From: Armigeres subalbatus
Lineage: Eukaryota; Arthropoda; Insecta; Diptera; Culicidae
DNA: 64,000 bases
Reading direction: 5' to 3'
Assembly: GCF_024139115.2 (NCBI RefSeq)
Contig: NC_085139.1
Coordinates: 72,273,203 to 72,337,202 of the forward strand
A model generated the notes under the pieces. It was not told the DNA's origin and did not search any database. It saw only the letters and a program-made list of their open reading frames with translations. Positions 22,955-33,959 of the stretch are shown here, piece by piece. Each line of letters starts with the position of its first letter. Position 1 is the stretch's first letter. A program made the position numbers and the translations under genes.

Positions 22955-25094
22955 GAAGCGGGTAAAAAAGTCTACGGTTTCGGAAAAGTCTACGATAGTC
23001 TACGAAGGGGGACGATGGGGTGTAGCAAAAGTCTACGTAGACTTTTTTTATTTTATTTTAAACGATTTATACAGCAGCTTTGTGCGAAGTTTACTCGTTC
23101 AATTTTTTTGAGGATTTTCCGTTTTTTTTTTGCATGACTTTACCGAAATAATCTCCTACATTTCTCCATAAAAATGTAATGAATTTCACTGAAGTAAAAG
23201 TCATGGATTTCACCAGGAAATTCTTCTGTGTTGAGCAGAAAAATTCTTAAAAATATTATATAAAACCTTTCGAAAACATTTAAAAATCTTCACTTGGATT
23301 TTATTGCAGATTTTTTTTTTCGGCTGGAACTTCTTCGAAAACTATTGAAATTAAATTATGTCGTACTTCAACGGATTATTTTTGGAATTTACAAAGGAAG
23401 CATTTTGTAATATTCAAGAAAAAGTCTTTGGAATGCCCAAAAGATATTCTTTGGAATTTGTAAAGGGAATTCCCCGAGATTTCCGTGAGAAACCCTTCAG
23501 AATATCCACTAGAGATTTTCTGGGAAGTTCCCGGTAATTTTTTCTTAATTTCGGAATTTTTGCGAGGAATTCTTTGGACATATAAGTAAAATTCTTCGAA
23601 ATGCCCGAATACTTCGTAAATTTCTTTGGCAGTTCTAAAGCAAGTTTTATGGAATTATCGATGGAAAATTTTCGGAATTTCTAAATAAATTGTTGAAAAA
23701 TTCCACAAGAAATTATTTGAATTCCCCACCAAAAACTGTTTAAGTTTCCACAACAAAAAATTATTTGCAGTTTTTCGTAGAAAGAAGCCTTTGTAATTTT
23801 CATGAAAATTTATTCGAATTTTTTACGAGAAGTTTGCAAAAATTTTAACTGAAAATTCTCCATAATTTCCACCGAATATTATTTAGAAAATTCTTTGGAA
23901 TGTCCATAAGATTGTTTTTTAAATTTCCTTAAGAAATTACTTTGCAAGAGAAATTTAAAAAATATAGTGGAAAACCATTCTAAATTTCCACAGGAGATAT
24001 ATCGGAATGTGTGTTTAAACATAAAATTACCTCGGAAAATAATTCTACATTTTAACGGAGAAATACTCGTTTTTTTAACGAGGAAACTTTGGGAATTTAG
24101 AAAAAAAATCTTGGATTTCAACAGATGATTATTCAGCGGGATATTGCATGGAATTTTCAAGAAAAGTATCGGAATTACCACGAAGAGTTCTTTGGAGTAT
24201 TACCTGGAAGCTTTCAAGGTTATCAATAGGGAAATTTATACGAAATTTCCACGCAAAACTTATTGGAATGACATTCTCGGAATTTCAACTTGAAATTTCT
24301 CAAAATTGTGGAAATTATTCTGTTTTCACAAATTTGAACCGGCGTTTAGAATTATAGAACAGATGCGTGACAGATTTTCGTAGTCTGCAAACGAAAACAA
24401 AACTCGCGCTGTATACTACTCTGCTTCATCCGGCCATGACTTTATACGGCCATGAAACATGGACGTTAAAGGAGGCTGATCGGAGAGCTTTCGGAGTGTT
24501 TGAACGTAAGGTTCTGCGGATAATACTCGGCTTATACAATACGGCAGACTACGGTGAGCTGGTCACGTTGTTCATATGCCGGACGAACGCCAAGCGATGA
24601 TAATATTTAGTAGAGAGCCCGGAAGATGCCACAGGCTTCGTGGGAGGCCGCGTACACGATGGCTTTTTGCAGTTGAAGAGGACCTGAGGATGCTCATTGC
24701 TCAATGTTCAGGGCGACTGGAAGCGATTGGCCCAGGATCGAGTCCAGTGGAGAAGGATACTCCATTCGGCGTAGCTTCATCGAAGAGCTGTAGCCCATCA
24801 AGTAAGTAAGTAAGTAAGTAAGTAAGCGTGATAGATTTTAAGCAGTGGCGCGCCGATGCAAAAGTGTCGGCGATGGTGGCGCATCTCTAGGAGGAATCGA
24901 ATGCAACAGAAATTAAATTACTTTGTTGTGAGATTTGATTTCAGGAGCTATGGATAGAGGATTAAATTTGATTTCCTTTCAAATTGATTTTTGTTTTTGT
25001 TGGATTTTGTTTAGTTTGATTTTGTTATGTTTGAAATTCGAGTTTTGTTGTAATGTTCACATGGAAATGGATTTGAATAGCTGAATTACTTGTG
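22955..25094 (+). mobile_element. Truncated copy of the GTCTACG-ended DNA element, interrupted by a LINE
   Basis: This copy aligns through its length with the complete element at 28130-29663: AGTCTACGATAGTCTACGAA, then AAAGTCATGGATTTCACC, GTACTTCAACGGATT, and at the right ATTAAATTTGATTTCCTTTC. Both terminal inverted repeats are missing, and 447 bp of foreign LINE sequence plus its target duplication lie inside at 24379-24839. The interior holds many loose repeats of GGAATTT and CCACGAGAAAT type and no coding frame. It is AT-rich and non-autonomous. Confidence 0.85.
24365..24839 (+). mobile_element. 5'-truncated RTE-like LINE insertion with 14-bp target duplication
   Basis: The insert is 24379-24825. 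The duplicated target is GCGTGACAGATTTT (24365-24378) and GCGTGATAGATTTT (24826-24839, one mismatch); the undisturbed site is visible once at 29237-29250 in the sister element. The insert encodes a reverse transcriptase C-terminus in two frames: LYTTLLHP, YGHETWTLKEADRRAFGVFE and RKVLRIILG, then after a frame change near 24580 GRPRTRWLFAVEEDLRML and, in a further frame, AQDRVQWRRILHSA. It ends in an AAGT tandem tail (24800-24826). Two frame changes make it dead. The assignment to RTE rests on the short 3' region and tandem tail. Confidence 0.88.
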
Positions 25095-25137
25095 TGATGT
25101 TCCAGAAACTTCATGACAGTTAGCATTGCTAAATGCA

Positions 25138-25585
25138 CTGATTATCTCGTTTTATCGAAAGACCAAACCATTTGTCTTTGCCTACACCATCGCAGACCAG
25201 CCTTTGCAAAGAGTAACGCAAGTACGAGACTTGGATGTTATGCTGGATAGTGGCCTCACATTTCGAGTCCACTACTCTGATGTAATTTCTAAAGTAAATA
25301 AATAGAGAGCTTGGATTCATACTCAAAATTTCTTCAAAATGTTGTGATCCATTCTATTACGATCCATTTTGGAATCAAGTGTGGTTTCCTGGTTTCCATA
25401 CCACGCCAACTAGATTGCTAGGATAGAAACCGTTCAGAAAAAAAAATCGTACGATATGCTCTTCGCTTCCTCCCGTGGAATGATGCCACAAACCTGGCTC
25501 CATATGAATAACGTTGTCAACTTCTTGGACTACAAACCCTAGATGGATGGCTCAGGATGGCTCAACTCTTCTGAGTATTCAGAAC
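25138..25585 (+). pseudogene. Jockey/CR1-like LINE fragment (3' part of reverse transcriptase)
   Basis: The plus-strand frame gives KPFVFAYTIADQPLQRVTQV, RDLDVMLDSGLTFRVHYSDV, SILESSVVSWFPYHAN and then, one frame over, IVRYALRFLPWNDATNLAPY and RCQLLGLQTLD. These match the palm-to-thumb and C-terminal region of Jockey/CR1-type reverse transcriptases (RDLGV..D..LTF..H; W.PY; IE..Q..F.RYALR.LPW). It contains four in-frame stops (near 25303, 25348, 25411 and 25508) and a frame change near 25440, so it is an old remnant. Neither end of the element is visible. Confidence 0.85.
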
Positions 25586-25799
25586 TATCAAATAATGTGT
25601 TTATAAATTTAAAAAAAATGACAGATTAATTTGCATGCTCTCAAAAGCGAAATCTTCCCAAAGTTTCGGATGTCTAGGTCTTTAGGGTATAGTCAAACTT
25701 GACACCCGATATTTCTGGTGAACAGTTTTGCTGAAGACAGTAAGGATCTCTCTTCTATGATTTTACACAGCCAATCTAAAACGCTGGGCATATATGACC

Positions 25800-26790
25800 C
25801 ATCCGTCCTGGAAAGGGTTAAGAAATTCCTTGAATGGCCACGAACATATTCTGTGAACGCATTCTAATCTTGGTATCACTAATTGCATCTAGAAGGCCTT
25901 AACTCCAAGAAACTTCAAGAACATATAAAGTGAACACATTCTAACCATAGTAACACTAAGAGTATGTATCATATATGAAACAGGCTGACTGATCTTCGGT
26001 TGCGTGTGTAGACCCAAATGTCTTAACTTTAGGAGGCTTCATAGATGGTCCAGAACATATACTGTAAACGCATTTTAATCTAGGTACTAACGCATTTTAT
26101 TCATTTTATCACCAAGAGAATGTACCATATTTAAAACGGACTGGCTGACCTTTGGTTACGCGTGTAGACCCAAAGGAATTTAATTTCAGGGAATTCTTGG
26201 ATGGGCCAGAACATATACTGTGGACGGATTTTAATCTTGGTATCAAGGGTATCAAGTGTATCTACAATATTTGAAAAAGGCTTGCTGATCTCTGGTTACT
26301 TTTACAGACTCAAAGGCCTGAATTCCAGGAAAATCTTGAAACGCCAAGAACATATACTGTGAACGCATTTTATTCATTTCATCACTAAGAACATGTACCA
26401 TATTTAAAACAGAATTGCTGACCTTTGGTTAGGCGTGTAGACCCAAAGGCCTTAACCTCAAGGAATTTTTGAATGGCCGAGAACATATACTGTGAACGCA
26501 TTTTAATCATTTTATCACTACCATATTTATACCATATTTGAAACGGACTGGCTGACTTTTGGTTACGCGTGTAGACCCAAAAGCCTTAACTGCAGGGCAA
26601 CCTTGGATGGCAAAGAACATATATTGTGGACCCATTTTAATCTTGGCATCACTAAGAAAATGTACCATAATTGAAACAGAATGGCTGACCTTTGGTTACG
26701 CGTGTAGACTCAAATGCCTTAACTCCATGGATTTCTTGGATGGCCGAGAACGTATACTGTGAACGCATTCTTACATTTGCATTACTAGAG
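25800..26790 (+). repeat. ~134-bp tandem repeat, about seven units
   Basis: The motif AGAACATATACTGTGAACGC recurs with small changes at about 25842, 26052, 26209, 26347, 26481, 26616 and 26748, with most spacings 132-138 bp. A shortened unit near 25917 and an internal duplication near 26080 disturb the period. Each unit also has ATGTACCATATTTGAAAC, GGCTGACCTTTGGTTACGCG and TGTAGACCCAAAGGCC. Confidence 0.9.
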
Positions 26791-27033
26791 CAAGTCGAAT
26801 GAAAATAAAACCTTTGGAATACTCTACCGCAACATTCATGTTTGCAAAAATATTTCGCCTCAAAATACATCAGATCTTACATGGAACGATATACTCAAAT
26901 ATAGCTGCTCACTAGCGCCGCCTTTTAAAAGAAGTACTCATTATACTGAGCTCCGCTTTGTAGTCCTGGACATCCTGAACAACTTTGCCGAATACAACTT
27001 GACTGAAGGTACAAAGGATCTCAAGCTACACAT

Positions 27034-27482
27034 TAGACTGGCCCCAAATGCATGAAATCCTGAATTTCAAACTTTGCACCCTTAAATGACAGTTTGGGGG
27101 TCCCAAAAGCTCCCCTGAAAATTTCAGCTCATTTGGTCCAGTGGTTGGCGTGCGCAAATGACTCAAAGTTTGTATGGAAAAAGTGAAAAATGTATGAGGA
27201 AACGCAACCGTTTCAGTTTTTTGCTTCTAGGTGGCGCTGTAGTCGACGGATTCCTGTTGTGGACAAAATGTAGAACCTTTTTTATATAAGGAAGCGACTG
27301 GTGAAGACCGGATGTAAATCCCTTTGAAATTGGCCAAGTTATAAGCATCCAAAGTCGAGGGTGTCGAGCGTGTCCCCAGGGGTGTTTAAAATGAGAGCAA
27401 CGTACCACCGACCATTGCGGCGGCGATGCAGGCATATTCGGTGCCGTGCGAAACTAAAGCTTGTTCAATCTCGCAATTTTCT
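27034..27482 (-). repeat. Left long inverted arm of the hAT-like transposon
   Basis: Starts TAGACTGGCCCC. The core 27074-27450 is the inverse of the right arm. Similarity weakens in the outermost 40 bases, where the left arm has a short deletion relative to the right, and again after GTGCCGTGCGAAA. The minus-strand frame 27163-27435 recurs in the right arm only because the DNA is duplicated. Confidence 0.88.
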
Positions 27483-28050
27483 GGCGTCGTTTTATCTTCG
27501 AGCTAACACGCTAAAAAAATTTACTTAAAATTGACATAAATTGAAGAACTCAAAATTTGGTCAAGTTTGGTTTATGCTATAGTGTAGAGTTCAATTTTCG
27601 AAGCGTGAATGTAAATATGTACACGAAATAAATTAAGTACTTAAGTATTCCATTTATTTTGTTAGCCTCAAATAAAAATATACAGCCATCCAGTTCCAAC
27701 ATTATTGATATGATCCCTCAAAATTACCTTATATTTGGTAGGATCGTTCCTTATAGAACAATATTAGACCCATTTTATTATTTCCCCTTTATGGTGACCA
27801 ATTTCAATATAGGGTATTCACAAAAATCGATCGTTTCAGGTATTTGAATTTTTCATAAAATTGTAACTAAAATTGTAACTGTTGTATTAACAAATCAAAT
27901 AAAAGCTCTTTATTCCTACAGGTATACCTCGATTTTACGTAACTAATTTTTCACTCTTCAAATCGTTGTATCTCCAAAACCACCACCACAGAAAAATGTG
28001 CTTCTTGCTTTTGTGAAGTGATATTTGATCGTGCAAGTGGAATACATAAA

Positions 28051-31000
28051 ATGGATTCAAAATCTAAGGAAGAATTAAGTATGGAACTTGTTGTCCCAAT
28101 TGAAAGTTTTAAAGGTGTAAAGTTGCCTTGGGGCTGTCCATAAACCACGTAGACTCTTGAGGGGGGGAGGGGTTTCGAAAATGTCTACGATAGTCTACGA
28201 AGGGGGACGGGGGGGTTTATCAAAAGTCTACGTAGACTTTTTATTTTTTAAACGATTTATATTTTTTCTCCGTAAAAATGTAGTGAGTTTCACTGAAGTA
28301 AAAGTCATGGATTTCACCAGGAAATTCTTCTGTGTTGAGCAGGAAAATTCTCCAAAACTATGGAAATTAAATTATGTCGTACTTCAACGGATTTTTTTTT
28401 GAATTTACAAAAAAAACATTTTGGAACATCCAAGAAAAAGTCTTTGGAATGCCCAAAAGATATTCTTTGGAACTTGTAAAGGGGATTCTCCGAAATTTTC
28501 GTGAGAAAACCTTCAGAATATCCACTGGAGATTTTCTGGGAAGTCCCCGGAAAATTTTTCTTAATTTCGGAAATTCTTCGAAATTCCCATGGATAATACT
28601 TCGTAAATTTTTTCGGCAGTTCTAATGCAAATTCTTTGGAATTATCGATGGAAAATCTCCGGAATTTCTAAATAAATTGTTGAAAACTTCCACGAGAAAT
28701 CATTTGAACTCCCCACCAAAATCTGTTTGAGTTTCCACAACAATTTTTTTTTGTGCTGTTTCTGTAATACAGCCTTTGTAATTTTTATGAAAATTTATTC
28801 GAATTTTTTACGAGAAATTTGCAAAAGTTTTAATTAAAAACTCATAATTTCCACCGAATATTATTCAGAAAATTCTTTGCAAGAAAATAGGAATGTCTGT
28901 TTAAACTTAAAATTACCTCGGGAAAGAAATACTCGTTTTTTTAACGGAGAAACTTTTGAAATTTAGAAGAATATTCTTGGGATTTCAACAGATGATTATT
29001 CAGCAGGATATTTTATGAAATTTTCAAGAAAAGCATCGGAATTATAACGGAGAGTTATTTGGAGTATTACCCGGAAGCTTTCAAGGTTAATCGAGAAATT
29101 TTTACGAAATTTCCAAGCAAAACTTATTGGAATGTAAACTTGACATTCTCGGAATTTCAACTCGAAATTTCTCGAAATTCTGAAAATTCTTCGGTTTTCA
29201 TAAATTTGAACCGGCGTTCAGAATTATAGGACAGATGCGTGACAGATTTTAAGCAGTGGCGCGCCGATGCAAAAGTGTCTCCTCTAAGAGGAATCGAATG
29301 CAACAGAAACGTGGCTTTGAAATTTGATTTCCGGAGCTATGGACAGAGGATTAAATTTGATTTCCTTTCAAAATGATTTGTGTTTTGTTGGATTTTGTTC
29401 AGTTTGATTTAGTTATGTTTGAAATTCGAGTTTTATTGTAATGTTTACTTGGAAATGGATTTGAATAGCTGAATTGCTTGAAACGTGGTTGATTTCCATT
29501 TTTTTTTCCAATCATATATAATGTTTTGTAAAAATTGGAAAAGTCTACGTAGACTTCAAGGGGAGGGGGGAGGGGTTTTGGAAAAGTCTACGAAAGTCTA
29601 CTAGGGGGGACGGGGGGGTTTGATAAGGTGAAATTTCGGTCTACGTGGTTTGTGGAGAGCCCCCTTCAAACGGCGATGTGCTTGGTCGGATGCGTTTTAT
29701 AATGAAAAATCAACACTTGAGTATAAAACCAGCTGCTAAAACTGAAACTTCAAATTTTTTGGGATATAGAATTCCCCTAATGCAACACTACAATGCTGTT
29801 GTTAAGCTTCTAAAATTATTTAACAAAATGCGAGCAATTATCAAAAAATCTTCTCACGTGGGAGATAAACAGAAATAGCAAGAGTCTAGTTTCATTAATA
29901 ATTTGTATCGATTGTTTGACATTGCTCGACGAAATGCATTAAATTTGATTAAAAACGATAAGGATAAACAGTTCCTTATTCTGCAAAGGGAAGTTGGAAG
30001 GCCTGGATCTGCCTTTGCGAGAGAAAAAAGGCAAACTCGCAGAAGAATCAACAACGGATCCAGAGCCTTCCTTGGAATCTCAATCAGCTACCAGCGCTTT
30101 TACTATTGACGGAGGAGGTAAGAATATAATCAAATAAGATGGTACCTTCTACTATATGTCAATATTTTCATTTCTTGCTTCCAGATGAGAAACCCTCCAC
30201 TAGTAAAGCGTATTCCGAGCGAAGTAAATCAAAAATAATGACTCCTATACTAGCTGCCACCCTAGACCGTATTGGACTAAGCGACCGAAATGCAATGTAT
30301 GTTATTTCTGCGGTTTTAACAAGTGCTGGACTAAACTTAGGTAAGTTCTCCTTAACAGTACTTTTATTGTATTGTTCTTTCTCCTTGAGTTTAATTTTAT
30401 TATATTGATAGTATCTTGTAACTAAAACAAAATCTTTATCAACTTTATCTATTTTTCAGACGATTTTACCGTTAGCAGACAAACAATCTCAAGGGACCGT
30501 GCAGAATATATTTTGATCTAAATTGTTTGTACATTGGGATGAAAAGCTGCTTCAAGATCTCACAGGTAATATATTTGAGTATTTTTTATAGCATTGAAAT
30601 GTGTTATTCTGTGTTATGATTTTTGGACATCTTCTAGCTAAGCATGATTTGAAGTAATCAATAGGTTTTTTTTTGTTATTTGAAATTTCTTTCCTACAAT
30701 TTCAGATTACATTTGGTAATATTTGTTTTTTTAAGAAGCTATTTGTAACATATTTTTAACTTTTTTTTAAAGAATCTATCTGATTTTTTTTTTCTTTTCA
30801 GGTACTGACAAAGTAGAAAGATTGAAAGTTTTGGTATCTTCTGGAGCAAATGTTCAGCTGCTTGGAGTCCCAAAATTGGCTTCTGGAACTGGCAAACGAA
30901 ATTTGCAAATTGATGAATGCATGGGAACTAAGCGATCGCATCTGTGCAATGGGATACAGGAATAAAAACAGGCGCTTGTACCCTAATCGAGAATGGCAGA

Positions 31001-32089
31001 GATCTTTTATGGCTGGCGTGTAGGCATCATATTGCCGAAGTTTTGATGACAGCAGCTTGGAAAAAACTATTTCCTTCAAAAGGACCTTCTTCAAGTATTT
31101 TTATAAAATTTAAATCGGCATGGCCTACTATGGATCAATCCTTTAATGAAAATATGGTAGACGAAAACATTATTGAGATCCTTGGTGATGAAACACAACA
31201 TTTGATTGAATTTTTGAAAAACCAACTCAATATTCAACAGCAACGACAAGACTATAAAGAGTTGCTAAATTTATTTTTAGCATTTCTTGGTGTGAAAAGA
31301 ATTGAATTTTCGCCACCAGGAGCACATAGCAATGCCAGATGGATGGTGAAAGCAATATATTGTCTTAAAATATGGCTGTTTAGAGGCCAATTTGACATGA
31401 CCGATGATGAAAGGCGAAAAATTCCAGTAATGTGTGCTTTTATTTTACGAGTTTACATTTGGTCTTGGTTTAAAGCTCCTTTACCCTCATCAGCAGCACG
31501 AAATGATCTAAACCTGGCAAAAAAATTGATAACTTTACGAGATGCTTTCCCTGATCAATCAAGAAATGTGTATATGGCTGCGGCTTCAAGATTTGCAAAT
31601 CATCTATGGTACTTGAGTGAAGAACTAGTCGCTCTGGCTTTTTTCGACCCAGAAATATCTACTGATGAGAGAAAAGAAATGGCACACAATTTAAAATCTT
31701 GTAGGGGTGATGAAGTAAGAAAAATAAAATTGAAAGTATCTACGATTGATAAGTTGACTTCTTGTACGCTTTAGGATTTTGTTTCTCGAAATACGATGAA
31801 TTTTTTTGAAATTTCTGGAATATCTGCAAATTACTTCAAAGAAGATCCTAGTATATGGGATGAATTGGAAGAATTTGTTGAAAGTAGAAATAAAATTAAT
31901 TCATTTTTGGTAGTGAATGACTGTGCTGAAAGAGGAGTTAAACTAGTTCAAGATTTTTGTGGAAAACTGACAAAAAATGAAGAACAGCTTCAATATCTTC
32001 TCAAAGTTGTTCAACAGCATAGGCAAAATTTTGCAGGTTGCACTCGCTCTGTTATAAACGAAGGCCTAGCAGTTGGAATAAATAATTAA
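28051..32089 (+). pseudogene. Decayed four-exon transposase-like gene of the hAT-like element
   Basis: I recognise the protein as a widespread, uncharacterised arthropod family but cannot name it. Exons: 28051-28129 plus 29667-30117 (split by a MITE), 30185-30340, 30460-30565 and 30802-32089. All three introns are GT-AG and every junction is phase 1, which supports the model. The ATG at 28051 has A at -3 and G at +4. Motifs in order: LFDIARRNALNLIKND and LILQREVGRPG (about 29912-30005); LDRIGLSDRNAMYVI; TISRDRAEYI; LFVHWDEKLLQDLTG; QLLGVPKL; QWDTGIKTGACTLIE; LLWLACRHHIAEVL (CxxH); SNARWMVKAIY (RW); HLWYLSEELVALAFFDPE; VVNDCAERGVKLVQDF; EEQLQYLLKVVQQHR. Breaks: in-frame TAG at 29876-29878 and 31772-31774, and frame changes near 30010, 30510, 30890 and 30945. 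The CxxH, RW and final D/E pattern suggests an RNase H-like transposase (inference). Confidence 0.8.
28127..29666. mobile_element. Non-autonomous DNA element with GTCTACG ends, inserted in exon 1
   Basis: The element runs 28130-29663 (1534 bp). Its TIR is GGGGCTGTCCATAAACCACG and, inverted, GGGGCTCTCCACAAACCACG, continuing TAGAC on both. CTT stands on each side (28127-28129 and 29664-29666). GTCTACG motifs and G-runs recur just inside both ends. It has no coding frame. A truncated relative lies at 22955-25094. A 3-bp duplication and GGG start resemble Harbinger-type elements, though CTT is not the usual TWA target. Confidence 0.9.
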
Positions 32090-32137
32090 TATAGGTATAA
32101 GTGTTGTTTGTTGATAACTTTCTAGTTTTATACAGTT

Positions 32138-32143
32138 AATAAA
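32138..32143 (+). promoter_or_regulatory. Poly(A) signal of the transposase-like gene
   Basis: AATAAA lies about 50 bases after the TAA stop at 32087-32089, a usual distance for 3' processing. Confidence 0.55.
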
Positions 32144-32424
32144 TTATGCTATAAACATTAAAACTGTTGTTTGAAAAATATATAACTTATATAATATCCC
32201 AGGTCTCTCTGCCTTTCTGTCCTTCTGTCCCTCTGTCTGTAACGATTATATCATATAGTTCTAAAATTGATGCAACGGGCATCACGATGTCCGAAAACAA
32301 TTCGTTACAAATATTTCATGAATTTTGTCTCCCCTTAAAAACTTCAGCTCGTTGGCTTCAGTGGTAAGTCACCCCCTCCATCTCTAGCTACACTACTGTA
32401 CAGAGCACGGAAAGTATTTACCAA

Positions 32425-32902
32425 TCGGATAAAAATTCGCGAGATTGCGTGATAACCATGCATTTAATTTCGCACGGCACCGAATACGCCTGCATCGCCG
32501 CCGCAATGGTCGGTGGTACGTTGCTCTCATTTTAAACACCCCTGGGGGACACGCTCGACACCCTCGACTTTGGATGCTTATAACTTGGCCAATTTCAAAG
32601 GGATTTACATCCGGTCTTCACCAGTCGCTTCCTTATATAAAAAAGGTTCTACATTTCGTCCACAACAGGAATCCGTCGACTACAGCGCCACCTAGAAGCA
32701 AAAAACTGAAACGGTTGCGTTTCCCCATACATTTGGATCACTTTCCCCATACAAACTTTGAGCCATTTGCGCACGCCAACCACTGGACCGAATGAGCTGA
32801 AATTTTCAGGGGAGCTTCTGGGACCCCCAAACTGTCATTTAAGGGTGCAAGGTTTGAAAATCCAGACTTTTCACTTTTTCCATATAAGCTTGGGCCACTC
32901 TA
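32425..32902 (+). repeat. Right long inverted arm of the hAT-like transposon
   Basis: Inverse of the left arm, ending GGGCCACTCTA. The shared core is 32471-32850. The plus-strand frame 32445-32795 mirrors the left-arm frame and is not a separate gene. Confidence 0.88.
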
Positions 32903-32910
32903 CTACACAT

Positions 32911-33720
32911 ATTTCACACATATAAGAATATTGCAAGCACACTAGCGCCACCTATTTGTAAAATTCCTAAATACTTCTCCCATCACAGGGCAGTCCATTC
33001 CCACTAGACGATCGTTGGTAAAGACATCATCTTTACAAATTCTAAATTTGTTCGACAAAAATATTTACAATGTACAATATTCAATATATCGAAGTATCTT
33101 GAGTAGTTAAAAATAATGGGTTCATACATACCACCACCTAGCGGCCAAATTCTAAACTAATCAATGCCTCATATCAAAGCACACGCGTTCCTGCATAACA
33201 TTTTGAAAAGTTGCAGTTCAAAATGGGTAGGATTTTCAGATATAAGCAAAATAAGCATAAGAAATTACTGTTTTCGTACCGTTTTTTACGAAAACCCCTC
33301 CCCGCGAGGTACCCTCCCACCCATGGTCGAGCTTAGGTAACGTTCTATAAGATGATTAAATTATCTTTCGAAACAGCCCAAAAAATCCGGAATTGATCAA
33401 ACAACCAAAAAGTTATAACAATTGCAATTTGGGGTCAATATGATCCCAGAGCACAGACAACGTAAGTTTTTTTGAACACAGACAGAAGGTTAATAATTAC
33501 CGCGGAATACAACATAGCAAAAAACATTGTTTTATTACATCAAAAAATCCGAAGTAATGCGCAATACCATCTCTGTTTTTTTTTAAATAAATTAATTAAT
33601 CTATCGGTATTTTTTCCTATCCATCATGTTAATCATCTGAACATGGTATCATGAAAAAGTAGCAGGGATCTACTTGCGCATTTTGTAAATCATTCTTTTA
33701 CTACGCTCTACAAAATCTTG
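32911..33720. other. Unassigned spacer
   Basis: Contains an ACTAGCGCCACC motif at 32940-32955 that also occurs (ACTAGCGCCGCC) outside the left end at about 26912, so the transposon probably landed in an older repeat. Otherwise nothing recognised. Confidence 0.4.
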
Positions 33721-33734
33721 CTGATACCGTCGTT

Positions 33735-33930
33735 GGGGGTGACAATAGGTCACTGTTTCAAGTACTTAGAATTCTTGTACAATAGATTGAATGTATCTGA
33801 GGGCAAGGAGACTAAAATATAAGAGACCTTTTTGAACGATTTTGCTATCCGAACTTCAGGCTGCCATTCGGATAGCATGACCCATTCTCACCCCACAGAC
33901 CCATTGTCACCCCCGATGGCGGCATTCTTT
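33735..33930 (+). repeat. Dispersed repeat, inverted relative to 21230-21410
   Basis: GATTGAATGTATCTGAGGGC, ATATAAGAGACCTTTTTGAA and CATTCTCACCCCACAGACCC are the inverted counterparts of motifs at 21230-21410. Confidence 0.65.
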
Positions 33931-33959
33931 CGAAAAGTAGTGTGAACGTTATTTCTATT

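Larger units (their letters stand above)
27026..32910 (+). mobile_element. hAT-like DNA transposon with long terminal inverted repeats
   Basis: The element runs 27034-32902 (5869 bp). Its ends are TAGACTGGCCC and, inverted, TAGAGTGGCCC. It is flanked on both sides by CTACACAT (27026-27033 and 32903-32910), an 8-bp direct repeat with T at position 2 and A at position 7, as in hAT target sites. Long inverted arms follow: 27074-27450 and 32471-32850 are near-identical after inversion, with about a dozen differences by eye. It holds one gene relic (28051-32089, plus strand) and a younger MITE (28130-29663). Long arms of this kind are unusual for hAT elements, whose TIRs are generally short. The superfamily call rests on the target duplication, the TAG start and CxxH/RW motifs in the protein. 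Confidence 0.82.

Noticed and set aside
26559..26870. Small frames within the ~134-bp repeats
   Set aside because: They follow the repeat units and are not conserved in frame between units.
27163..27435. Two matching open frames (also 32445-32795) that look like a conserved protein
   Set aside because: They are the two inverted arms of one transposon, so their similarity comes from duplicated DNA, not from protein conservation.
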